From: Sacculina carcini
Taxonomy: Eukaryota; Arthropoda; Thecostraca; Sacculinidae
Assembly: GCA_916048095.2 (NCBI GenBank)
Contig: OU696593.1
Location: 434,001-498,000, forward strand
Reading direction: 5' to 3'
DNA: 64,000 bases
Part shown: piece by piece, positions 37,301 to 49,900 of the stretch
How the letters are laid out: every line of letters begins with the position of its first letter
Numbering within the stretch: the stretch's first letter is position 1
Position numbers and translations under genes: made by a program
Notes under the pieces: model-generated
What the model was told of the DNA's origin: nothing
Databases searched by the model: none
The model's input: only the letters and a program-made list of their open reading frames with translations

Positions 37301-39414
37301 AGTGTTACCTAAGTGTTACCTAAGTGTACCCTAAGTGTTACCTAAGTGTGCCCTAAGTGTTACCTAAGTGTGCCCTAAGTGTTACCTAAGTGTTACCTAA
37401 GTGTTACCTAAGTGTGCCCTAAGTGTTACCTAAGTGTTACCTAAGTGTGCCCTAAGTGTTACCTAAGTGTGCCCTAAGTGTTACCTAAGTGTGCCCTAAG
37501 TGTTACCTAAGTTTGCCCTAAGTGTTACATAAGTGTTACCTAAGTGTGCCCTAAGTGTTACCTAAGTGTGCCCTAAGTGTTACCTAAGTGTGCCCTAAGT
37601 GTTACCTACGTGTGCCCTAAGTGTTACCTAAGTGTGCCCTAAGTGTTACCTAAGTATGCCCTAAGTGTTACCTAAGTGTGCCCTAAGTGTTACCTAAGTG
37701 TTACCTAAGTGTGCCCTAAGTGTACCCTAAGTGTTACCTAAGTGTTACCTAAGTGTTACCTAAGTGTTACCTAAGTGTTACCTAAGTGTTACCTAAGTGC
37801 GCCCTAAGTGTTACCTAAGTTTGCCATAAGTGTTACATAAGTGTGCCCTAAGTGTTACCTAAGTGTTACCTAAGTGTGCCCTAAGTGTTACCTACGTGTG
37901 CCCTAAGTGTTACCTACGTGTGCCCTAAGTGTTACCTAAGTGTGCCCTAAGTGTGCCCTAAGTGTGCCCTAAGTGTGCCCTAAGTGTTACCTAAGTGTGC
38001 CCTAAGTGTTACCTAAGTGTGCCCTAAGTGTTACCTACGTGTGCCCTAAGTGTTACCTAAGTGTACCCTAAGTGTTACCTCAGTGTTACCTAAGTGTTAC
38101 CTAAGTGTTACCTAAGTGTTACCTAAGTGTTACCTAAGTGTTACCTAAGTGTTACCTAAGTGTTACCTAAGTGTTACCTAAGTGTACCCTAAGTGTTACC
38201 TAAGTGTTACCTAAGTGTTACCTAAGTGTTACCTACGTGTGCCCTAAGTGTTACCTAAGTGTGCCCTAAGTGTTACCTAAGTATGCCCTAAGTGTTACCT
38301 AAGTGTGCCCTAAGTGTTACCTAAGTGTTACCTAAGTGTGCCCTAAGTGTACCCTAAGTGTTACCTAAGTGTTACCTAAGTGTTACCTAAGTGTTATCTA
38401 AGTGTTACCTAAGTGTTACCTAAGTGCGCCCTAAGTGTTACCTAAGTTTGCCATAAGTGTTACATAAGTGTGCCCTAAGTGTTACCTAAGTGTTACCTAA
38501 GTGTTACCTAAGTGTTACCTACGTGTGCCCTAAGTGTTACCTAAGTGTGCCCTAAGTGTGACCTAAGTGTGCCCTAAGTGTGCCCTAAGTGTTACCTAAG
38601 TGTGCCCTAAGTGTTACCTAAGTGTGCCCTAAGTGTTACCTACGTGTGCCCTAAGTGTTACCTAAGTGTACCCTAAGTGTTACCTCAGTGTTACCTAAGT
38701 GTTACCTAAGTGTTACCTAAGTGTTACCTAAGTGTTACCTAAGTGTTACCTAAGTGTACCCTAAGTGTTACCTAAGTGTTACCTAAGTGTTACCTAAGTG
38801 TTACCTCAGTGTGCCCTAAGTGTTACCTAAGTGTGCCCTAAGTGTTACCTAAGTGTTACCTAAGTGTTACCTAAGTGTTACCTAAGTGTTACCTAAGTGT
38901 TACCTAAGTGTTACCTAAGTGTACCCTAAGTGTTACCTAAGTGTGCCCTAAGTGTTACCTAAGTGTGCCCTAAGTGTTACCTAAGTGTTACCTAAGTGTT
39001 ACCTAAGTGTGCCCTAAGTGTTACCTAAGTGTTACCTAAGTGTGCCCTAAGTGTTACCTAAGTGTGCCCTAAGTGTTACCTAAGTGTGCCCTAAGTGTTA
39101 CCTAAGTTTGCCCTAAGTGTTACATAAGTGTTACCTAAGTGTGCCCTAAGTGTTACCTAAGTGTGCCCTAAGTGTTACCTAAGTGTGCCCTAAGTGTTAC
39201 CTACGTGTGCCCTAAGTGTTACCTAAGTGTGCCCTAAGTGTTACCTAAGTATGCCCTAAGTGTTACCTAAGTGTGCCCTAAGTGTTACCTAAGTGTTACC
39301 TAAGTGTGCCCTAAGTGTACCCTAAGTGTTACCTAAGTGTTACCTAAGTGTTACCTAAGTGTTACCTAAGTGTTACCTAAGTGTTACCTAAGTGCGCCCT
39401 AAGTGTTACCTAAG
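34391..39414 (+). repeat. array block: HOR-A type, 3,300-bp-offset duplication
   Basis: m5 at 34520 and 35147 correspond to 37820 and 38447 (offset 3,300 bp), with shared TGTTATCTAAG near 35090 and 38390 and shared m8 near 34981 and 38281. Between them are short intervals of 440, 429, 781 and 1,023 bp. m8 is frequent; m11 is absent. TGTGACCTAAG near 38557 is unique in the window. Confidence 0.82.
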
Positions 39415-42400
39415 TTTGCCATAAGTGTTACATAAGTGTGCCCTAAGTGTTACCTAAGTGTTACCTAAGTGTGCCCTAAGTGTTACCTACGTGTGCCCTA
39501 AGTGTTACCTACGTGTGCCCTAAGTGTTACCTAAGTGTGCCCTAAGTGTGCCCTAAGTGTGCCCTAAGTGTGCCCTAAGTGTTACCTAAGTGTGCCCTAA
39601 GTGTTACCTAAGTGTGCCCTAAGTGTTACCTACGTGTGCCCTAAGTGTTACCTAAGTGTACCCTAAGTGTTACCTCAGTGTTACCTAAGTGTTACCTAAG
39701 TGTTACCTAAGTGTTACCTAAGTGTTACCTAAGTGTTACCTAAGTGTTACCTAAGTGTACCCTAAGTGTTACCTAAGTGTTACCTAAGTGTTACCTAAGT
39801 GTTACCTCAGTGTGCCCTAAGTGTTACCTAAGTGTGCCCTAAGTGTTACCTAAGTGTTACCTAAGTGTTACCTAAGTGTTACCTAAGTGTTACCTAAGTG
39901 TTACCTAAGTGTTACCTAAGTGTTACCTAAGTGTTACCTAAGTGTACCCTAAGCGTTACCTAAGTGTGCCCTAAGTGTTACCTAAGTGTGCCCTAAGTGT
40001 TACCTAAGTGTTACCTAAGTGTTACCTAAGTGTGCCCTAAGTGTTACCTAAGTGTTACCTAAGTGTGCCCTAAGTGTTACCTAAGTGTGCCCTAAGTGTT
40101 ACCTAAGTTTGCCCTAAGTGTTACATAAGTGTGCCCTAAGTGTTACCTAAGTGTTACCTAAGTGTGCCCTAAGTGTTACCTAATTGTGCCCTAAGTGTTA
40201 CCTAAGTGTTACCTAAGTGTTACCTAAGTGCGCCCTAAGTGTTACCTAAGTTTGCCATAAGTGTTACATAAGTGTGCCCTAAGTGTTACCTAAGTGTTAC
40301 CTAAGTGTGCCCTAAGTGTTACCTACGTGTGCCCTAAGTGTTACCTACGTGTGCCCTAAGTGTTACCTAAGTGTGCCCTAAGTGTGCCCTAAGTGTGCCC
40401 TAAGTGTGCCCTAAGTGTTACCTAAGTGTGCCCTAAGTGTTACCTAAGTGTGCCCTAAGTGTTACCTACGTGTGCCCTAAGTGTTACCTAAGTGTACCCT
40501 AAGTGTTACCTCAGTGTTACCTAAGTGTTACCTAAGTGTTACCTAAGTGTTACCTAAGTGTTACCTAAGTGTTACCTAAGTGTTACCTAAGTGTTACCTA
40601 AGTGTACCCTAAGTGTTACCTAAGTGTTACCTAAGTGTTACCTAAGTGTTACCTCAGTGTGCCCTAAGTGTTACCTAAGTGTGCCCTAAGTGTTACCTAA
40701 GTGTTACCTAAGTGTTACCTAAGTGTTACCTAAGTGTTACCTAAGTGTTACCTAAGTGTACCCTAAGTGTTACCTAAGTGTGCCCTAAGTGTTACCTAAG
40801 TGTGCCCTAAGTGTTACCTAAGTGTTACCTAAGTGTTACCTAAGTGTGCCCTAAGTGTTACCTACGTGTGCCCTAAGTGTTACCTACGTGTGCCCTAAGT
40901 GTTACCTAAGTGTGCCCTAAGTGTGCCCTAAGTGTGCCCTAAGTGTGCCCTAAGTGTTACCTAAGTGTGCCCTAAGTGTTACCTAAGTGTGCCCTAAGTG
41001 TTACCTACGTGTGCCCTAAGTGTTACCTAAGTGTACCCTAAGTGTTACCTCAGTGTTACCTAAGTGTTACCTAAGTGTTACCTAAGTGTTACCTAAGTGT
41101 TACCTAAGTGTTACCTAAGTGTTACCTAAGTGTACCCTAAGTGTTACCTAAGTGTTACCTAAGTGTGCCCTAAGTGTTACCTAAGTGTGCCCTAAGTGTT
41201 ACCTAAGTGTTACCTAAGTGTTACCTAAGTGTGCCCTAAGTGTTACCTAAGTGTTACCTAAGTGTGCCCTAAGTGTTACCTAAGTGTGCCCTAAGTGTTA
41301 CCTAAGTTTGCCCTAAGTGTTACATAAGTGTGCCCTAAGTGTTACCTAAGTGTTACCTAAGTGTGCCCTAAGTGTTACCTAATTGTGCCCTAAGTGTTAC
41401 CTAAGTGTTACCTAAGTGTTACCTAAGTGCGCCCTAAGTGTTACCTAAGTTTGCCATAAGTGTTACATAAGTGTGCCCTAAGTGTTACCTAAGTGTTACC
41501 TAAGTGTGCCCTAAGTGTTACCTACGTGTGCCCTAAGTGTTACCTACGTGTGCCCTAAGTGTTACCTAAGTGTGCCCTAAGTGTGCCCTAAGTGTGCCCT
41601 AAGTGTGCCCTAAGTGTTACCTAAGTGTGCCCTAAGTGTTACCTAAGTGTGCCCTAAGTGTTACCTACGTGTGCCCTAAGTGTTACCTAAGTGTACCCTA
41701 AGTGTTACCTCAGTGTTACCTAAGTGTTACCTAAGTGTTACCTAAGTGTTACCTAAGTGTTACCTAAGTGTTACCTAAGTGTTACCTAAGTGTTACCTAA
41801 GTGTACCCTAAGTGTTACCTAAGTGTTACCTAAGTGTTACCTAAGTGTTACCTCAGTGTGCCCTAAGTGTTACCTAAGTGTGCCCTAAGTGTTACCTAAG
41901 TGTTACCTAAGTGTTACCTAAGTGTTACCTAAGTGTTACCTAAGTGTTACCTAAGTGTTACCTAAGTGTACCCTAAGTGTTACCTAAGTGTGCCCTAAGT
42001 GTTACCTAAGTGTGCCCTAAGTGTTACCTAAGTGTTACCTAAGTGTTACCTAAGTGTGCCCTAAGTGTTACCTAAGTGTTACCTAAGTGTGCCCTAAGTG
42101 TTACCTAAGTGTGCCCTAAGTGTTACCTAAGTGTGCCCTAAGTGTTACCTAAGTTTGCCCTAAGTGTTACATAAGTGTTACCTAAGTGTGCCCTAAGTGT
42201 TACCTAAGTGTGCCCTAAGTGTTACCTAAGTGTGCCCTAAGTGTTACCTACGTGTGCCCTAAGTGTTACCTAAGTGTGCCCTAAGTGTTACCTAAGTATG
42301 CCCTAAGTGTTACCTAAGTGTGCCCTAAGTGTTACCTAAGTGTTACCTAAGTGTGCCCTAAGTGTACCCTAAGTGTTACCTAAGTGTTACCTAAGTGTTA

Positions 42401-45400
42401 CCTAAGTGTTACCTAAGTGTTACCTAAGTGTTACCTAAGTGCGCCCTAAGTGTTACCTAAGTTTGCCATAAGTGTTACATAAGTGTGCCCTAAGTGTTAC
42501 CTAAGTGTTACCTAAGTGTGCCCTAAGTGTTACCTACGTGTGCCCTAAGTGTTACCTACGTGTGCCCTAAGTGTTACCTAAGTGTTACCTAAGTGTGCCC
42601 TAAGTGTGCCCTAAGTGTGCCCTAAGTGTTACCTAAGTGTGCCCTAAGTGTTACCTAAGTGTGCCCTAAGTGTTACCTACGTGTGCCCTAAGTGTTACCT
42701 AAGTGTACCCTAAGTGTTACCTCAGTGTTACCTAAGTGTTACCTAAGTGTTACCTAAGTGTTACCTAAGTGTTACCTAAGTGTTACCTAAGTGTTACCTA
42801 AGTGTACCCTAAGTGTTACCTAAGTGTTACCTAAGTGTTACCTAAGTGTTACCTCAGTGTGCCCTAAGTGTTACCTAAGTGTGCCCTAAGTGTTACCTAA
42901 GTGTTACCTAAGTGTTACCTAAGTGTTACCTAAGTGTACCCTAAGTGTTACCTAAGTGTTACCTAAGTGTTACCTAAGTGTTACCTCAGTGTGCCCTAAG
43001 TGTTACCTAAGTGTGCCCTAAGTGTTACCTAAGTGTTACCTAAGTGTGCCCTAAGTGTTACCTAAGTGTGCCCTAAGTGTTACCTAAGTGTTACCTAAGT
43101 GTTACCTAAGTGTGCCCTAAGTGTTACCTACGTGTGCCCTAAGTGTTACCTACGTGTGCCCTAAGTGTTACCTAAGTGTGCCCTAAGTGTGCCCTAAGTG
43201 TGCCCTAAGTGTGCCCTAAGTGTTACCTAAGTGTGCCCTAAGTGTTACCTAAGTGTTACCTAAGTGTTACCTAAGTGTTACCTAAGTGTACCCTAAGTGT
43301 TACCTAAGTGTTACCTAAGTGTTACCTAAGTGTTACCTCAGTGTGCCCTAAGTGTTACCTAAGTGTGCCCTAAGTGTTACCTAAGTGTTACCTAAGTGTT
43401 ACCTAAGTGTTACCTAAGTGTACCCTAAGTGTTACCTAAGTGTTACCTAAGTGTTACCTAAGTGTTACCTCAGTGTGCCCTAAGTGTTACCTAAGTGTTA
43501 CCTAAGTGTACCCTAAGTGTTACCTAAGTGTGCCCTAAGTGTTACCTAAGTGTGCCCTAAGTGTTACCTAAGTGTTACCTAAGTGTTACCTAAGTGTGCC
43601 CTAAGTGTTACCTACGTGTGCCCTAAGTGTTACCTACGTGTGCCCTAAGTGTTACCTAAGTGTGCCCTAAGTGTGCCCTAAGTGTGCCCTAAGTGTGCCC
43701 TAAGTGTTACCTAAGTGTGCCCTAAGTGTTACCTAAGTGTGCCCTAAGTGTTACCTACGTGTGCCCTAAGTGTTACCTAAGTGTACCCTAAGTGTTACCT
43801 CAGTGTTACCTAAGTGTTACCTAAGTGTTACCTAAGTGTTACCTAAGTGTTACCTAAGTGTTACCTAAGTGTTACCTAAGTGTACCCTAAGTGTTACCTA
43901 AGTGTTACCTAAGTGTGCCCTAAGTGTTACCTAAGTGTGCCCTAAGTGTTACCTAAGTGTTACCTAAGTGTTACCTAAGTGTGCCCTAAGTGTTACCTAA
44001 GTGTTACCTAAGTGTGCCCTAAGTGTTACCTAAGTGTGCCCTAAGTGTTACCTAAGTTTGCCCTAAGTGTTACATAAGTGTGCCCTAAGTGTTACCTAAG
44101 TGTTACCTAAGTGTGCCCTAAGTGTTACCTAATTGTGCCCTAAGTGTTACCTAAGTGTTACCTAAGTGTTACCTAAGTGCGCCCTAAGTGTTACCTAAGT
44201 TTGCCATAAGTGTTACATAAGTGTGCCCTAAGTGTTACCTAAGTGTTACCTAAGTGTGCCCTAAGTGTTACCTACGTGTGCCCTAAGTGTTACCTACGTG
44301 TGCCCTAAGTGTTACCTAAGTGTGCCCTAAGTGTGCCCTAAGTGTGCCCTAAGTGTGCCCTAAGTGTTACCTAAGTGTGCCCTAAGTGTTACCTAAGTGT
44401 GCCCTAAGTGTTACCTACGTGTGCCCTAAGTGTTACCTAAGTGTACCCTAAGTGTTACCTCAGTGTTACCTAAGTGTTACCTAAGTGTTACCTAAGTGTT
44501 ACCTAAGTGTTACCTAAGTGTTACCTAAGTGTTACCTAAGTGTTACCTAAGTGTACCCTAAGTGTTACCTAAGTGTTACCTAAGTGTTACCTAAGTGTTA
44601 CCTCAGTGTGCCCTAAGTGTTACCTAAGTGTGCCCTAAGTGTTACCTAAGTGTTACCTAAGTGTTACCTAAGTGTTACCTAAGTGTTACCTAAGTGTTAC
44701 CTAAGTGTTACCTAAGTGTACCCTAAGTGTTACCTAAGTGTGCCCTAAGTGTTACCTAAGTGTGCCCTAAGTGTTACCTAAGTGTTACCTAAGTGTTACC
44801 TAAGTGTGCCCTAAGTGTTACCTAAGTGTTACCTAAGTGTGCCCTAAGTGTTACCTAAGTGTGCCCTAAGTGTTACCTAAGTGTGCCCTAAGTGTTACCT
44901 AAGTTTGCCCTAAGTGTTACATAAGTGTTACCTAAGTGTGCCCTAAGTGTTACCTAAGTGTGCCCTAAGTGTTACCTAAGTGTGCCCTAAGTGTTACCTA
45001 CGTGTGCCCTAAGTGTTACCTAAGTGTGCCCTAAGTGTTACCTAAGTGTGCCCTAAGTGTTACCTAAGTGTGCCCTAAGTGTTACCTAAGTGTTACCTAA
45101 GTGTGCCCTAAGTGTACCCTAAGTGTTACCTAAGTGTTACCTAAGTGTTACCTAAGTGTTACCTAAGTGTTACCTAAGTGTTACCTAAGTGCGCCCTAAG
45201 TGTTACCTAAGTTTGCCATAAGTGTTACATAAGTGTGCCCTAAGTGTTACCTAAGTGTTACCTAAGTGTGCCCTAAGTGTTACCTACGTGTGCCCTAAGT
45301 GTTACCTACGTGTGCCCTAAGTGTTACCTAAGTGTTACCTAAGTGTGCCCTAAGTGTGCCCTAAGTGTGCCCTAAGTGTTACCTAAGTGTGCCCTAAGTG

Positions 45401-46971
45401 TTACCTAAGTGTGCCCTAAGTGTTACCTACGTGTGCCCTAAGTGTTACCTAAGTGTACCCTAAGTGTTACCTCAGTGTTACCTAAGTGTTACCTAAGTGT
45501 TACCTAAGTGTTACCTAAGTGTTACCTAAGTGTTACCTAAGTGTTACCTAAGTGTACCCTAAGTGTTACCTAAGTGTTACCTAAGTGTTACCTAAGTGTT
45601 ACCTCAGTGTGCCCTAAGTGTTACCTAAGTGTGCCCTAAGTGTTACCTAAGTGTTACCTAAGTGTTACCTAAGTGTTACCTAAGTGTTACCTAAGTGTTA
45701 CCTAAGTGTTACCTAAGTGTACCCTAAGCGTTACCTAAGTGTGCCCTAAGTGTTACCTAAGTGTGCCCTAAGTGTTACCTAAGTGTTACCTAAGTGTTAC
45801 CTAAGTGTGCCCTAAGTGTTACCTAAGTGTTACCTAAGTGTGCCCTAAGTGTTACCTAAGTGTGCCCTAAGTGTTACCTAAGTTTGCCCTAAGTGTTACA
45901 TAAGTGTGCCCTAAGTGTTACCTAAGTGTTACCTAAGTGTGCCCTAAGTGTTACCTAATTGTGCCCTAAGTGTTACCTAAGTGTTACCTAAGTGTTACCT
46001 AAGTGTTACCTAAGTGTTACCTAAGTGCGCCCTAAGTGTTACCTAAGTTTGCCATAAGTGTTACATAAGTGTGCCCTAAGTGTTACCTAAGTGTGCCCTA
46101 AGTGTTACCTAAGTGTTACCTAAGTGTGCCCTAAGTGTTACCTACGTGTGCCCTAAGTGTTACCTAAGTGTGCCCTAAGTGTTCCCTAAGTGTGCCCTAA
46201 GTGTGCCCTAAGTGTTACCTAAGTGTGCCCTAAGTGTTACCTAAGTGTGCCCTAAGTGTTACCTACGTGTGCCCTAAGTGTTACCTAAGTGTACCCTAAG
46301 TGTTACCTCAGTGTTACCTAAGTGTTACCTAAGTGTTACCTAAGTGTTACCTAAGTGTTACCTAAGTGTTACCTAAGTGTTACCTAAGTGTTACCTAAGT
46401 GTACCCTAAGTGTTACCTAAGTGTTACCTAAGTGTTACCTAAGTGTTACCTCAGTGTGCCCTAAGTGTTACCTAAGTGTGCCCTAAGTGTTACCTAAGTG
46501 TTACCTAAGTGTTACCTAAGTGTTACCTCAGTGTGCCCTAAGTGTTACCTAAGTGTGCCCTAAGTGTTACCTAAGTGTTACCTAAGTGTTACCTAAGTGT
46601 TACCTAAGTGTTACCTAAGTGTTACCTAAGTGTTACCTAAGTGTACCCTAAGTGTTACCTAAGTGTGCCCTAAGTGTTACCTAAGTGTGCCCTAAGTGTT
46701 ACCTAAGTGTTACCTAAGTGTTACCTAAGTGTGCCCTAAGTGTTACCTAAGTGTTACCTAAGTGTGCCCTAAGTGTTACCTAAGTGTGCCCTAAGTGTTA
46801 CCTAAGTGTGCCCTAAGTGTTACCTAAGTTTGCCCTAAGTGTTACATAAGTGTTACCTAAGTGTGCCCTAAGTGTACCCTAAGTGTTACCTAAGTGTTAC
46901 CTAAGTGTTACCTAAGTGTTACCTAAGTGTTACCTAAGTGTTACCTAAGTGCGCCCTAAGTGTTACCTAAG
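39415..46971 (+). repeat. array block: HOR-B type, 2,750-bp-offset duplication
   Basis: Begins with an 836-bp HOR-B. The segment from about 40741 to 42940 is repeated at about 43491 to 45690 with an exact offset of 2,750 bp (m5 at 41450/44200 and 42462/45212). One clear base difference was seen: m8 at 42297 is m2 at 45047. Between the copies (about 42.9-43.5 kb) lie several short m3/m10 blocks in rapid succession. Confidence 0.82.
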
Positions 46972-49900
46972 TTTGCCATAAGTGTTACATAAGTGTGCCC
47001 TAAGTGTTACCTAAGTGTTACCTAAGTGTGCCCTAAGTGTTACCTACGTGTGCCCTAAGTGTTACCTACGTGTGCCCTAAGTGTTACCTAAGTGTGCCCT
47101 AAGTGTGCCCTAAGTGTGCCCTAAGTGTGCCCTAAGTGTTACCTAAGTGTGCCCTAAGTGTTACCTAAGTGTGCCCTAAGTGTTACCTACGTGTGCCCTA
47201 AGTGTTACCTAAGTGTACCCTAAGTGTTACCTCAGTGTTACCTAAGTGTTACCTAAGTGTTACCTAAGTGTTACCTAAGTGTTACCTAAGTGTTACCTAA
47301 GTGTTACCTAAGTGTACCCTAAGTGTTACCTAAGTGTTACCTAAGTGTTACCTAAGTGTTACCTCAGTGTGCCCTAAGTGTTACCTAAGTGTGCCCTAAG
47401 TGTTACCTAAGTGTTACCTAAGTGTTACCTAAGTGTTACCTAAGTGTTACCTAAGTGTTACCTAAGTGTTACCTAAGTGTACCCTAAGCGTTACCTAAGT
47501 GTGCCCTAAGTGTTACCTAAGTGTGCCCTAAGTGTTACCTAAGTGTTACCTAAGTGTTACCTAAGTGTGCCCTAAGTGTTACCTAAGTGTTACCTAAGTG
47601 TGCCCTAAGTGTTACCTAAGTGTGCCCTAAGTGTTACCTAAGTTTGCCCTAAGTGTTACATAAGTGTGCCCTAAGTGTTACCTAAGTGTTACCTAAGTGT
47701 GCCCTAAGTGTTACCTAATTGTGCCCTAAGTGTTACCTAAGTGTTACCTAAGTGTTACCTAAGTGCGCCCTAAGTGTTACCTAAGTTTGCCATAAGTGTT
47801 ACCTAAGTGTGCCCTAAGTGTTACCTAAGTGTTACCTAAGTGTGCCCTAAGTGTTACCTACGTGTGCCCTAAGTGTTACCTACGTGTGCCCTAAGTGTTA
47901 CCTAAGTGTGCCCTAAGTGTGCCCTAAGTGTGCCCTAAGTGTGCCCTAAGTGTTACCTAAGTGTGCCCTAAGTGTTACCTAAGTGTGCCCTAAGTGTTAC
48001 CTACGTGTGCCCTAAGTGTTACCTAAGTGTACCCTAAGTGTTACCTCAGTGTTACCTAAGTGTTACCTAAGTGTTACCTAAGTGTTACCTAAGTGTTACC
48101 TAAGTGTTACCTAAGTGTTACCTAAGTGTTACCTAAGTGTACCCTAAGTGTTACCTAAGTGTTACCTAAGTGTTACCTAAGTGTTACCTAAGTGTGCCCT
48201 AAGTGTTACCTAAGTGTGCCCTAAGTGTTACCTAAGTGTTACCTAAGTGTTACCTAAGTGTTACCTAAGTGTTACCTAAGTGTTACCTAAGTGTTACCTA
48301 AGTGTACCCTAAGTGTTACCTAAGTGTGCCCTAAGTGTTACCTAAGTGTGCCCTAAGTGTTACCTAAGTGTTACCTAAGTGTTACCTAAGTGTGCCCTAA
48401 GTGTTACCTACGTGTGCCCTAAGTGTTACCTACGTGTGCCCTAAGTGTTACCTAAGTGTGCCCTAAGTGTGCCCTAAGTGTGCCCTAAGTGTGCCCTAAG
48501 TGTTACCTAAGTGTGCCCTAAGTGTTACCTAAGTGTGCCCTAAGTGTTACCTACGTGTGCCCTAAGTGTTACCTAAGTGTACCCTAAGTGTTACCTCAGT
48601 GTTACCTAAGTGTTACCTAAGTGTTACCTAAGTGTTACCTAAGTGTTACCTAAGTGTTACCTAAGTGTTACCTAAGTGTACCCTAAGTGTTACCTAAGTG
48701 TTACCTAAGTGTTACCTAAGTGTTACCTCAGTGTGCCCTAAGTGTTACCTAAGTGTGCCCTAAGTGTTACCTAAGTGTTACCTAAGTGTTACCTAAGTGT
48801 TACCTAAGTGTTACCTAAGTGTTACCTAAGTGTTACCTAAGTGTACCCTAAGCGTTACCTAAGTGTGCCCTAAGTGTTACCTAAGTGTGCCCTAAGTGTT
48901 ACCTAAGTGTTACCTAAGTGTTACCTAAGTGTGCCCTAAGTGTTACCTAAGTGTTACCTAAGTGTGCCCTAAGTGTTACCTAAGTGTGCCCTAAGTGTTA
49001 CCTAAGTTTGCCCTAAGTGTTACATAAGTGTGCCCTAAGTGTTACCTAAGTGTTACCTAAGTGTGCCCTAAGTGTTACCTAATTGTGCCCTAAGTGTTAC
49101 CTAAGTGTTACCTAAGTGTTACCTAAGTGCGCCCTAAGTGTTACCTAAGTTTGCCATAAGTGTTACATAAGTGTGCCCTAAGTGTTACCTAAGTGTTACC
49201 TAAGTGTGCCCTAAGTGTTACCTACGTGTGCCCTAAGTGTTACCTACGTGTGCCCTAAGTGTTACCTAAGTGTGCCCTAAGTGTGCCCTAAGTGTGCCCT
49301 AAGTGTGCCCTAAGTGTTACCTAAGTGTGCCCTAAGTGTTACCTAAGTGTGCCCTAAGTGTTACCTACGTGTGCCCTAAGTGTTACCTAAGTGTACCCTA
49401 AGTGTTACCTCAGTGTTACCTAAGTGTTACCTAAGTGTTACCTAAGTGTTCCCTAAGTGTTACCTAAGTGTTACCTAAGTGTTACCTAAGTGTTACCTAA
49501 GTGTACCCTAAGTGTTACCTAAGTGTTACCTAAGTGTTACCTAAGTGTTACCTCAGTGTGCCCTAAGTGTTACCTAAGTGTGCCCTAAGTGTTACCTAAG
49601 TGTTACCTAAGTGTTACCTAAGTGTTACCTAAGTGTTACCTAAGTGTTACCTAAGTGTTACCTAAGTGTACCCTAAGTGTTACCTAAGTGTGCCCTAAGT
49701 GTTACCTAAGTGTGCCCTAAGTGTTACCTAAGTGTTACCTAAGTGTTACCTAAGTGTGCCCTAAGTGTTACCTAAGTGTTACCTAAGTGTGCCCTAAGTG
49801 TTACCTAAGTGTGCCCTAAGTGTTACCTAAGTGTGCCCTAAGTGTTACCTAAGTTTGCCCTAAGTGTTACATAAGTGTTACCTAAGTGTGCCCTAAGTGT

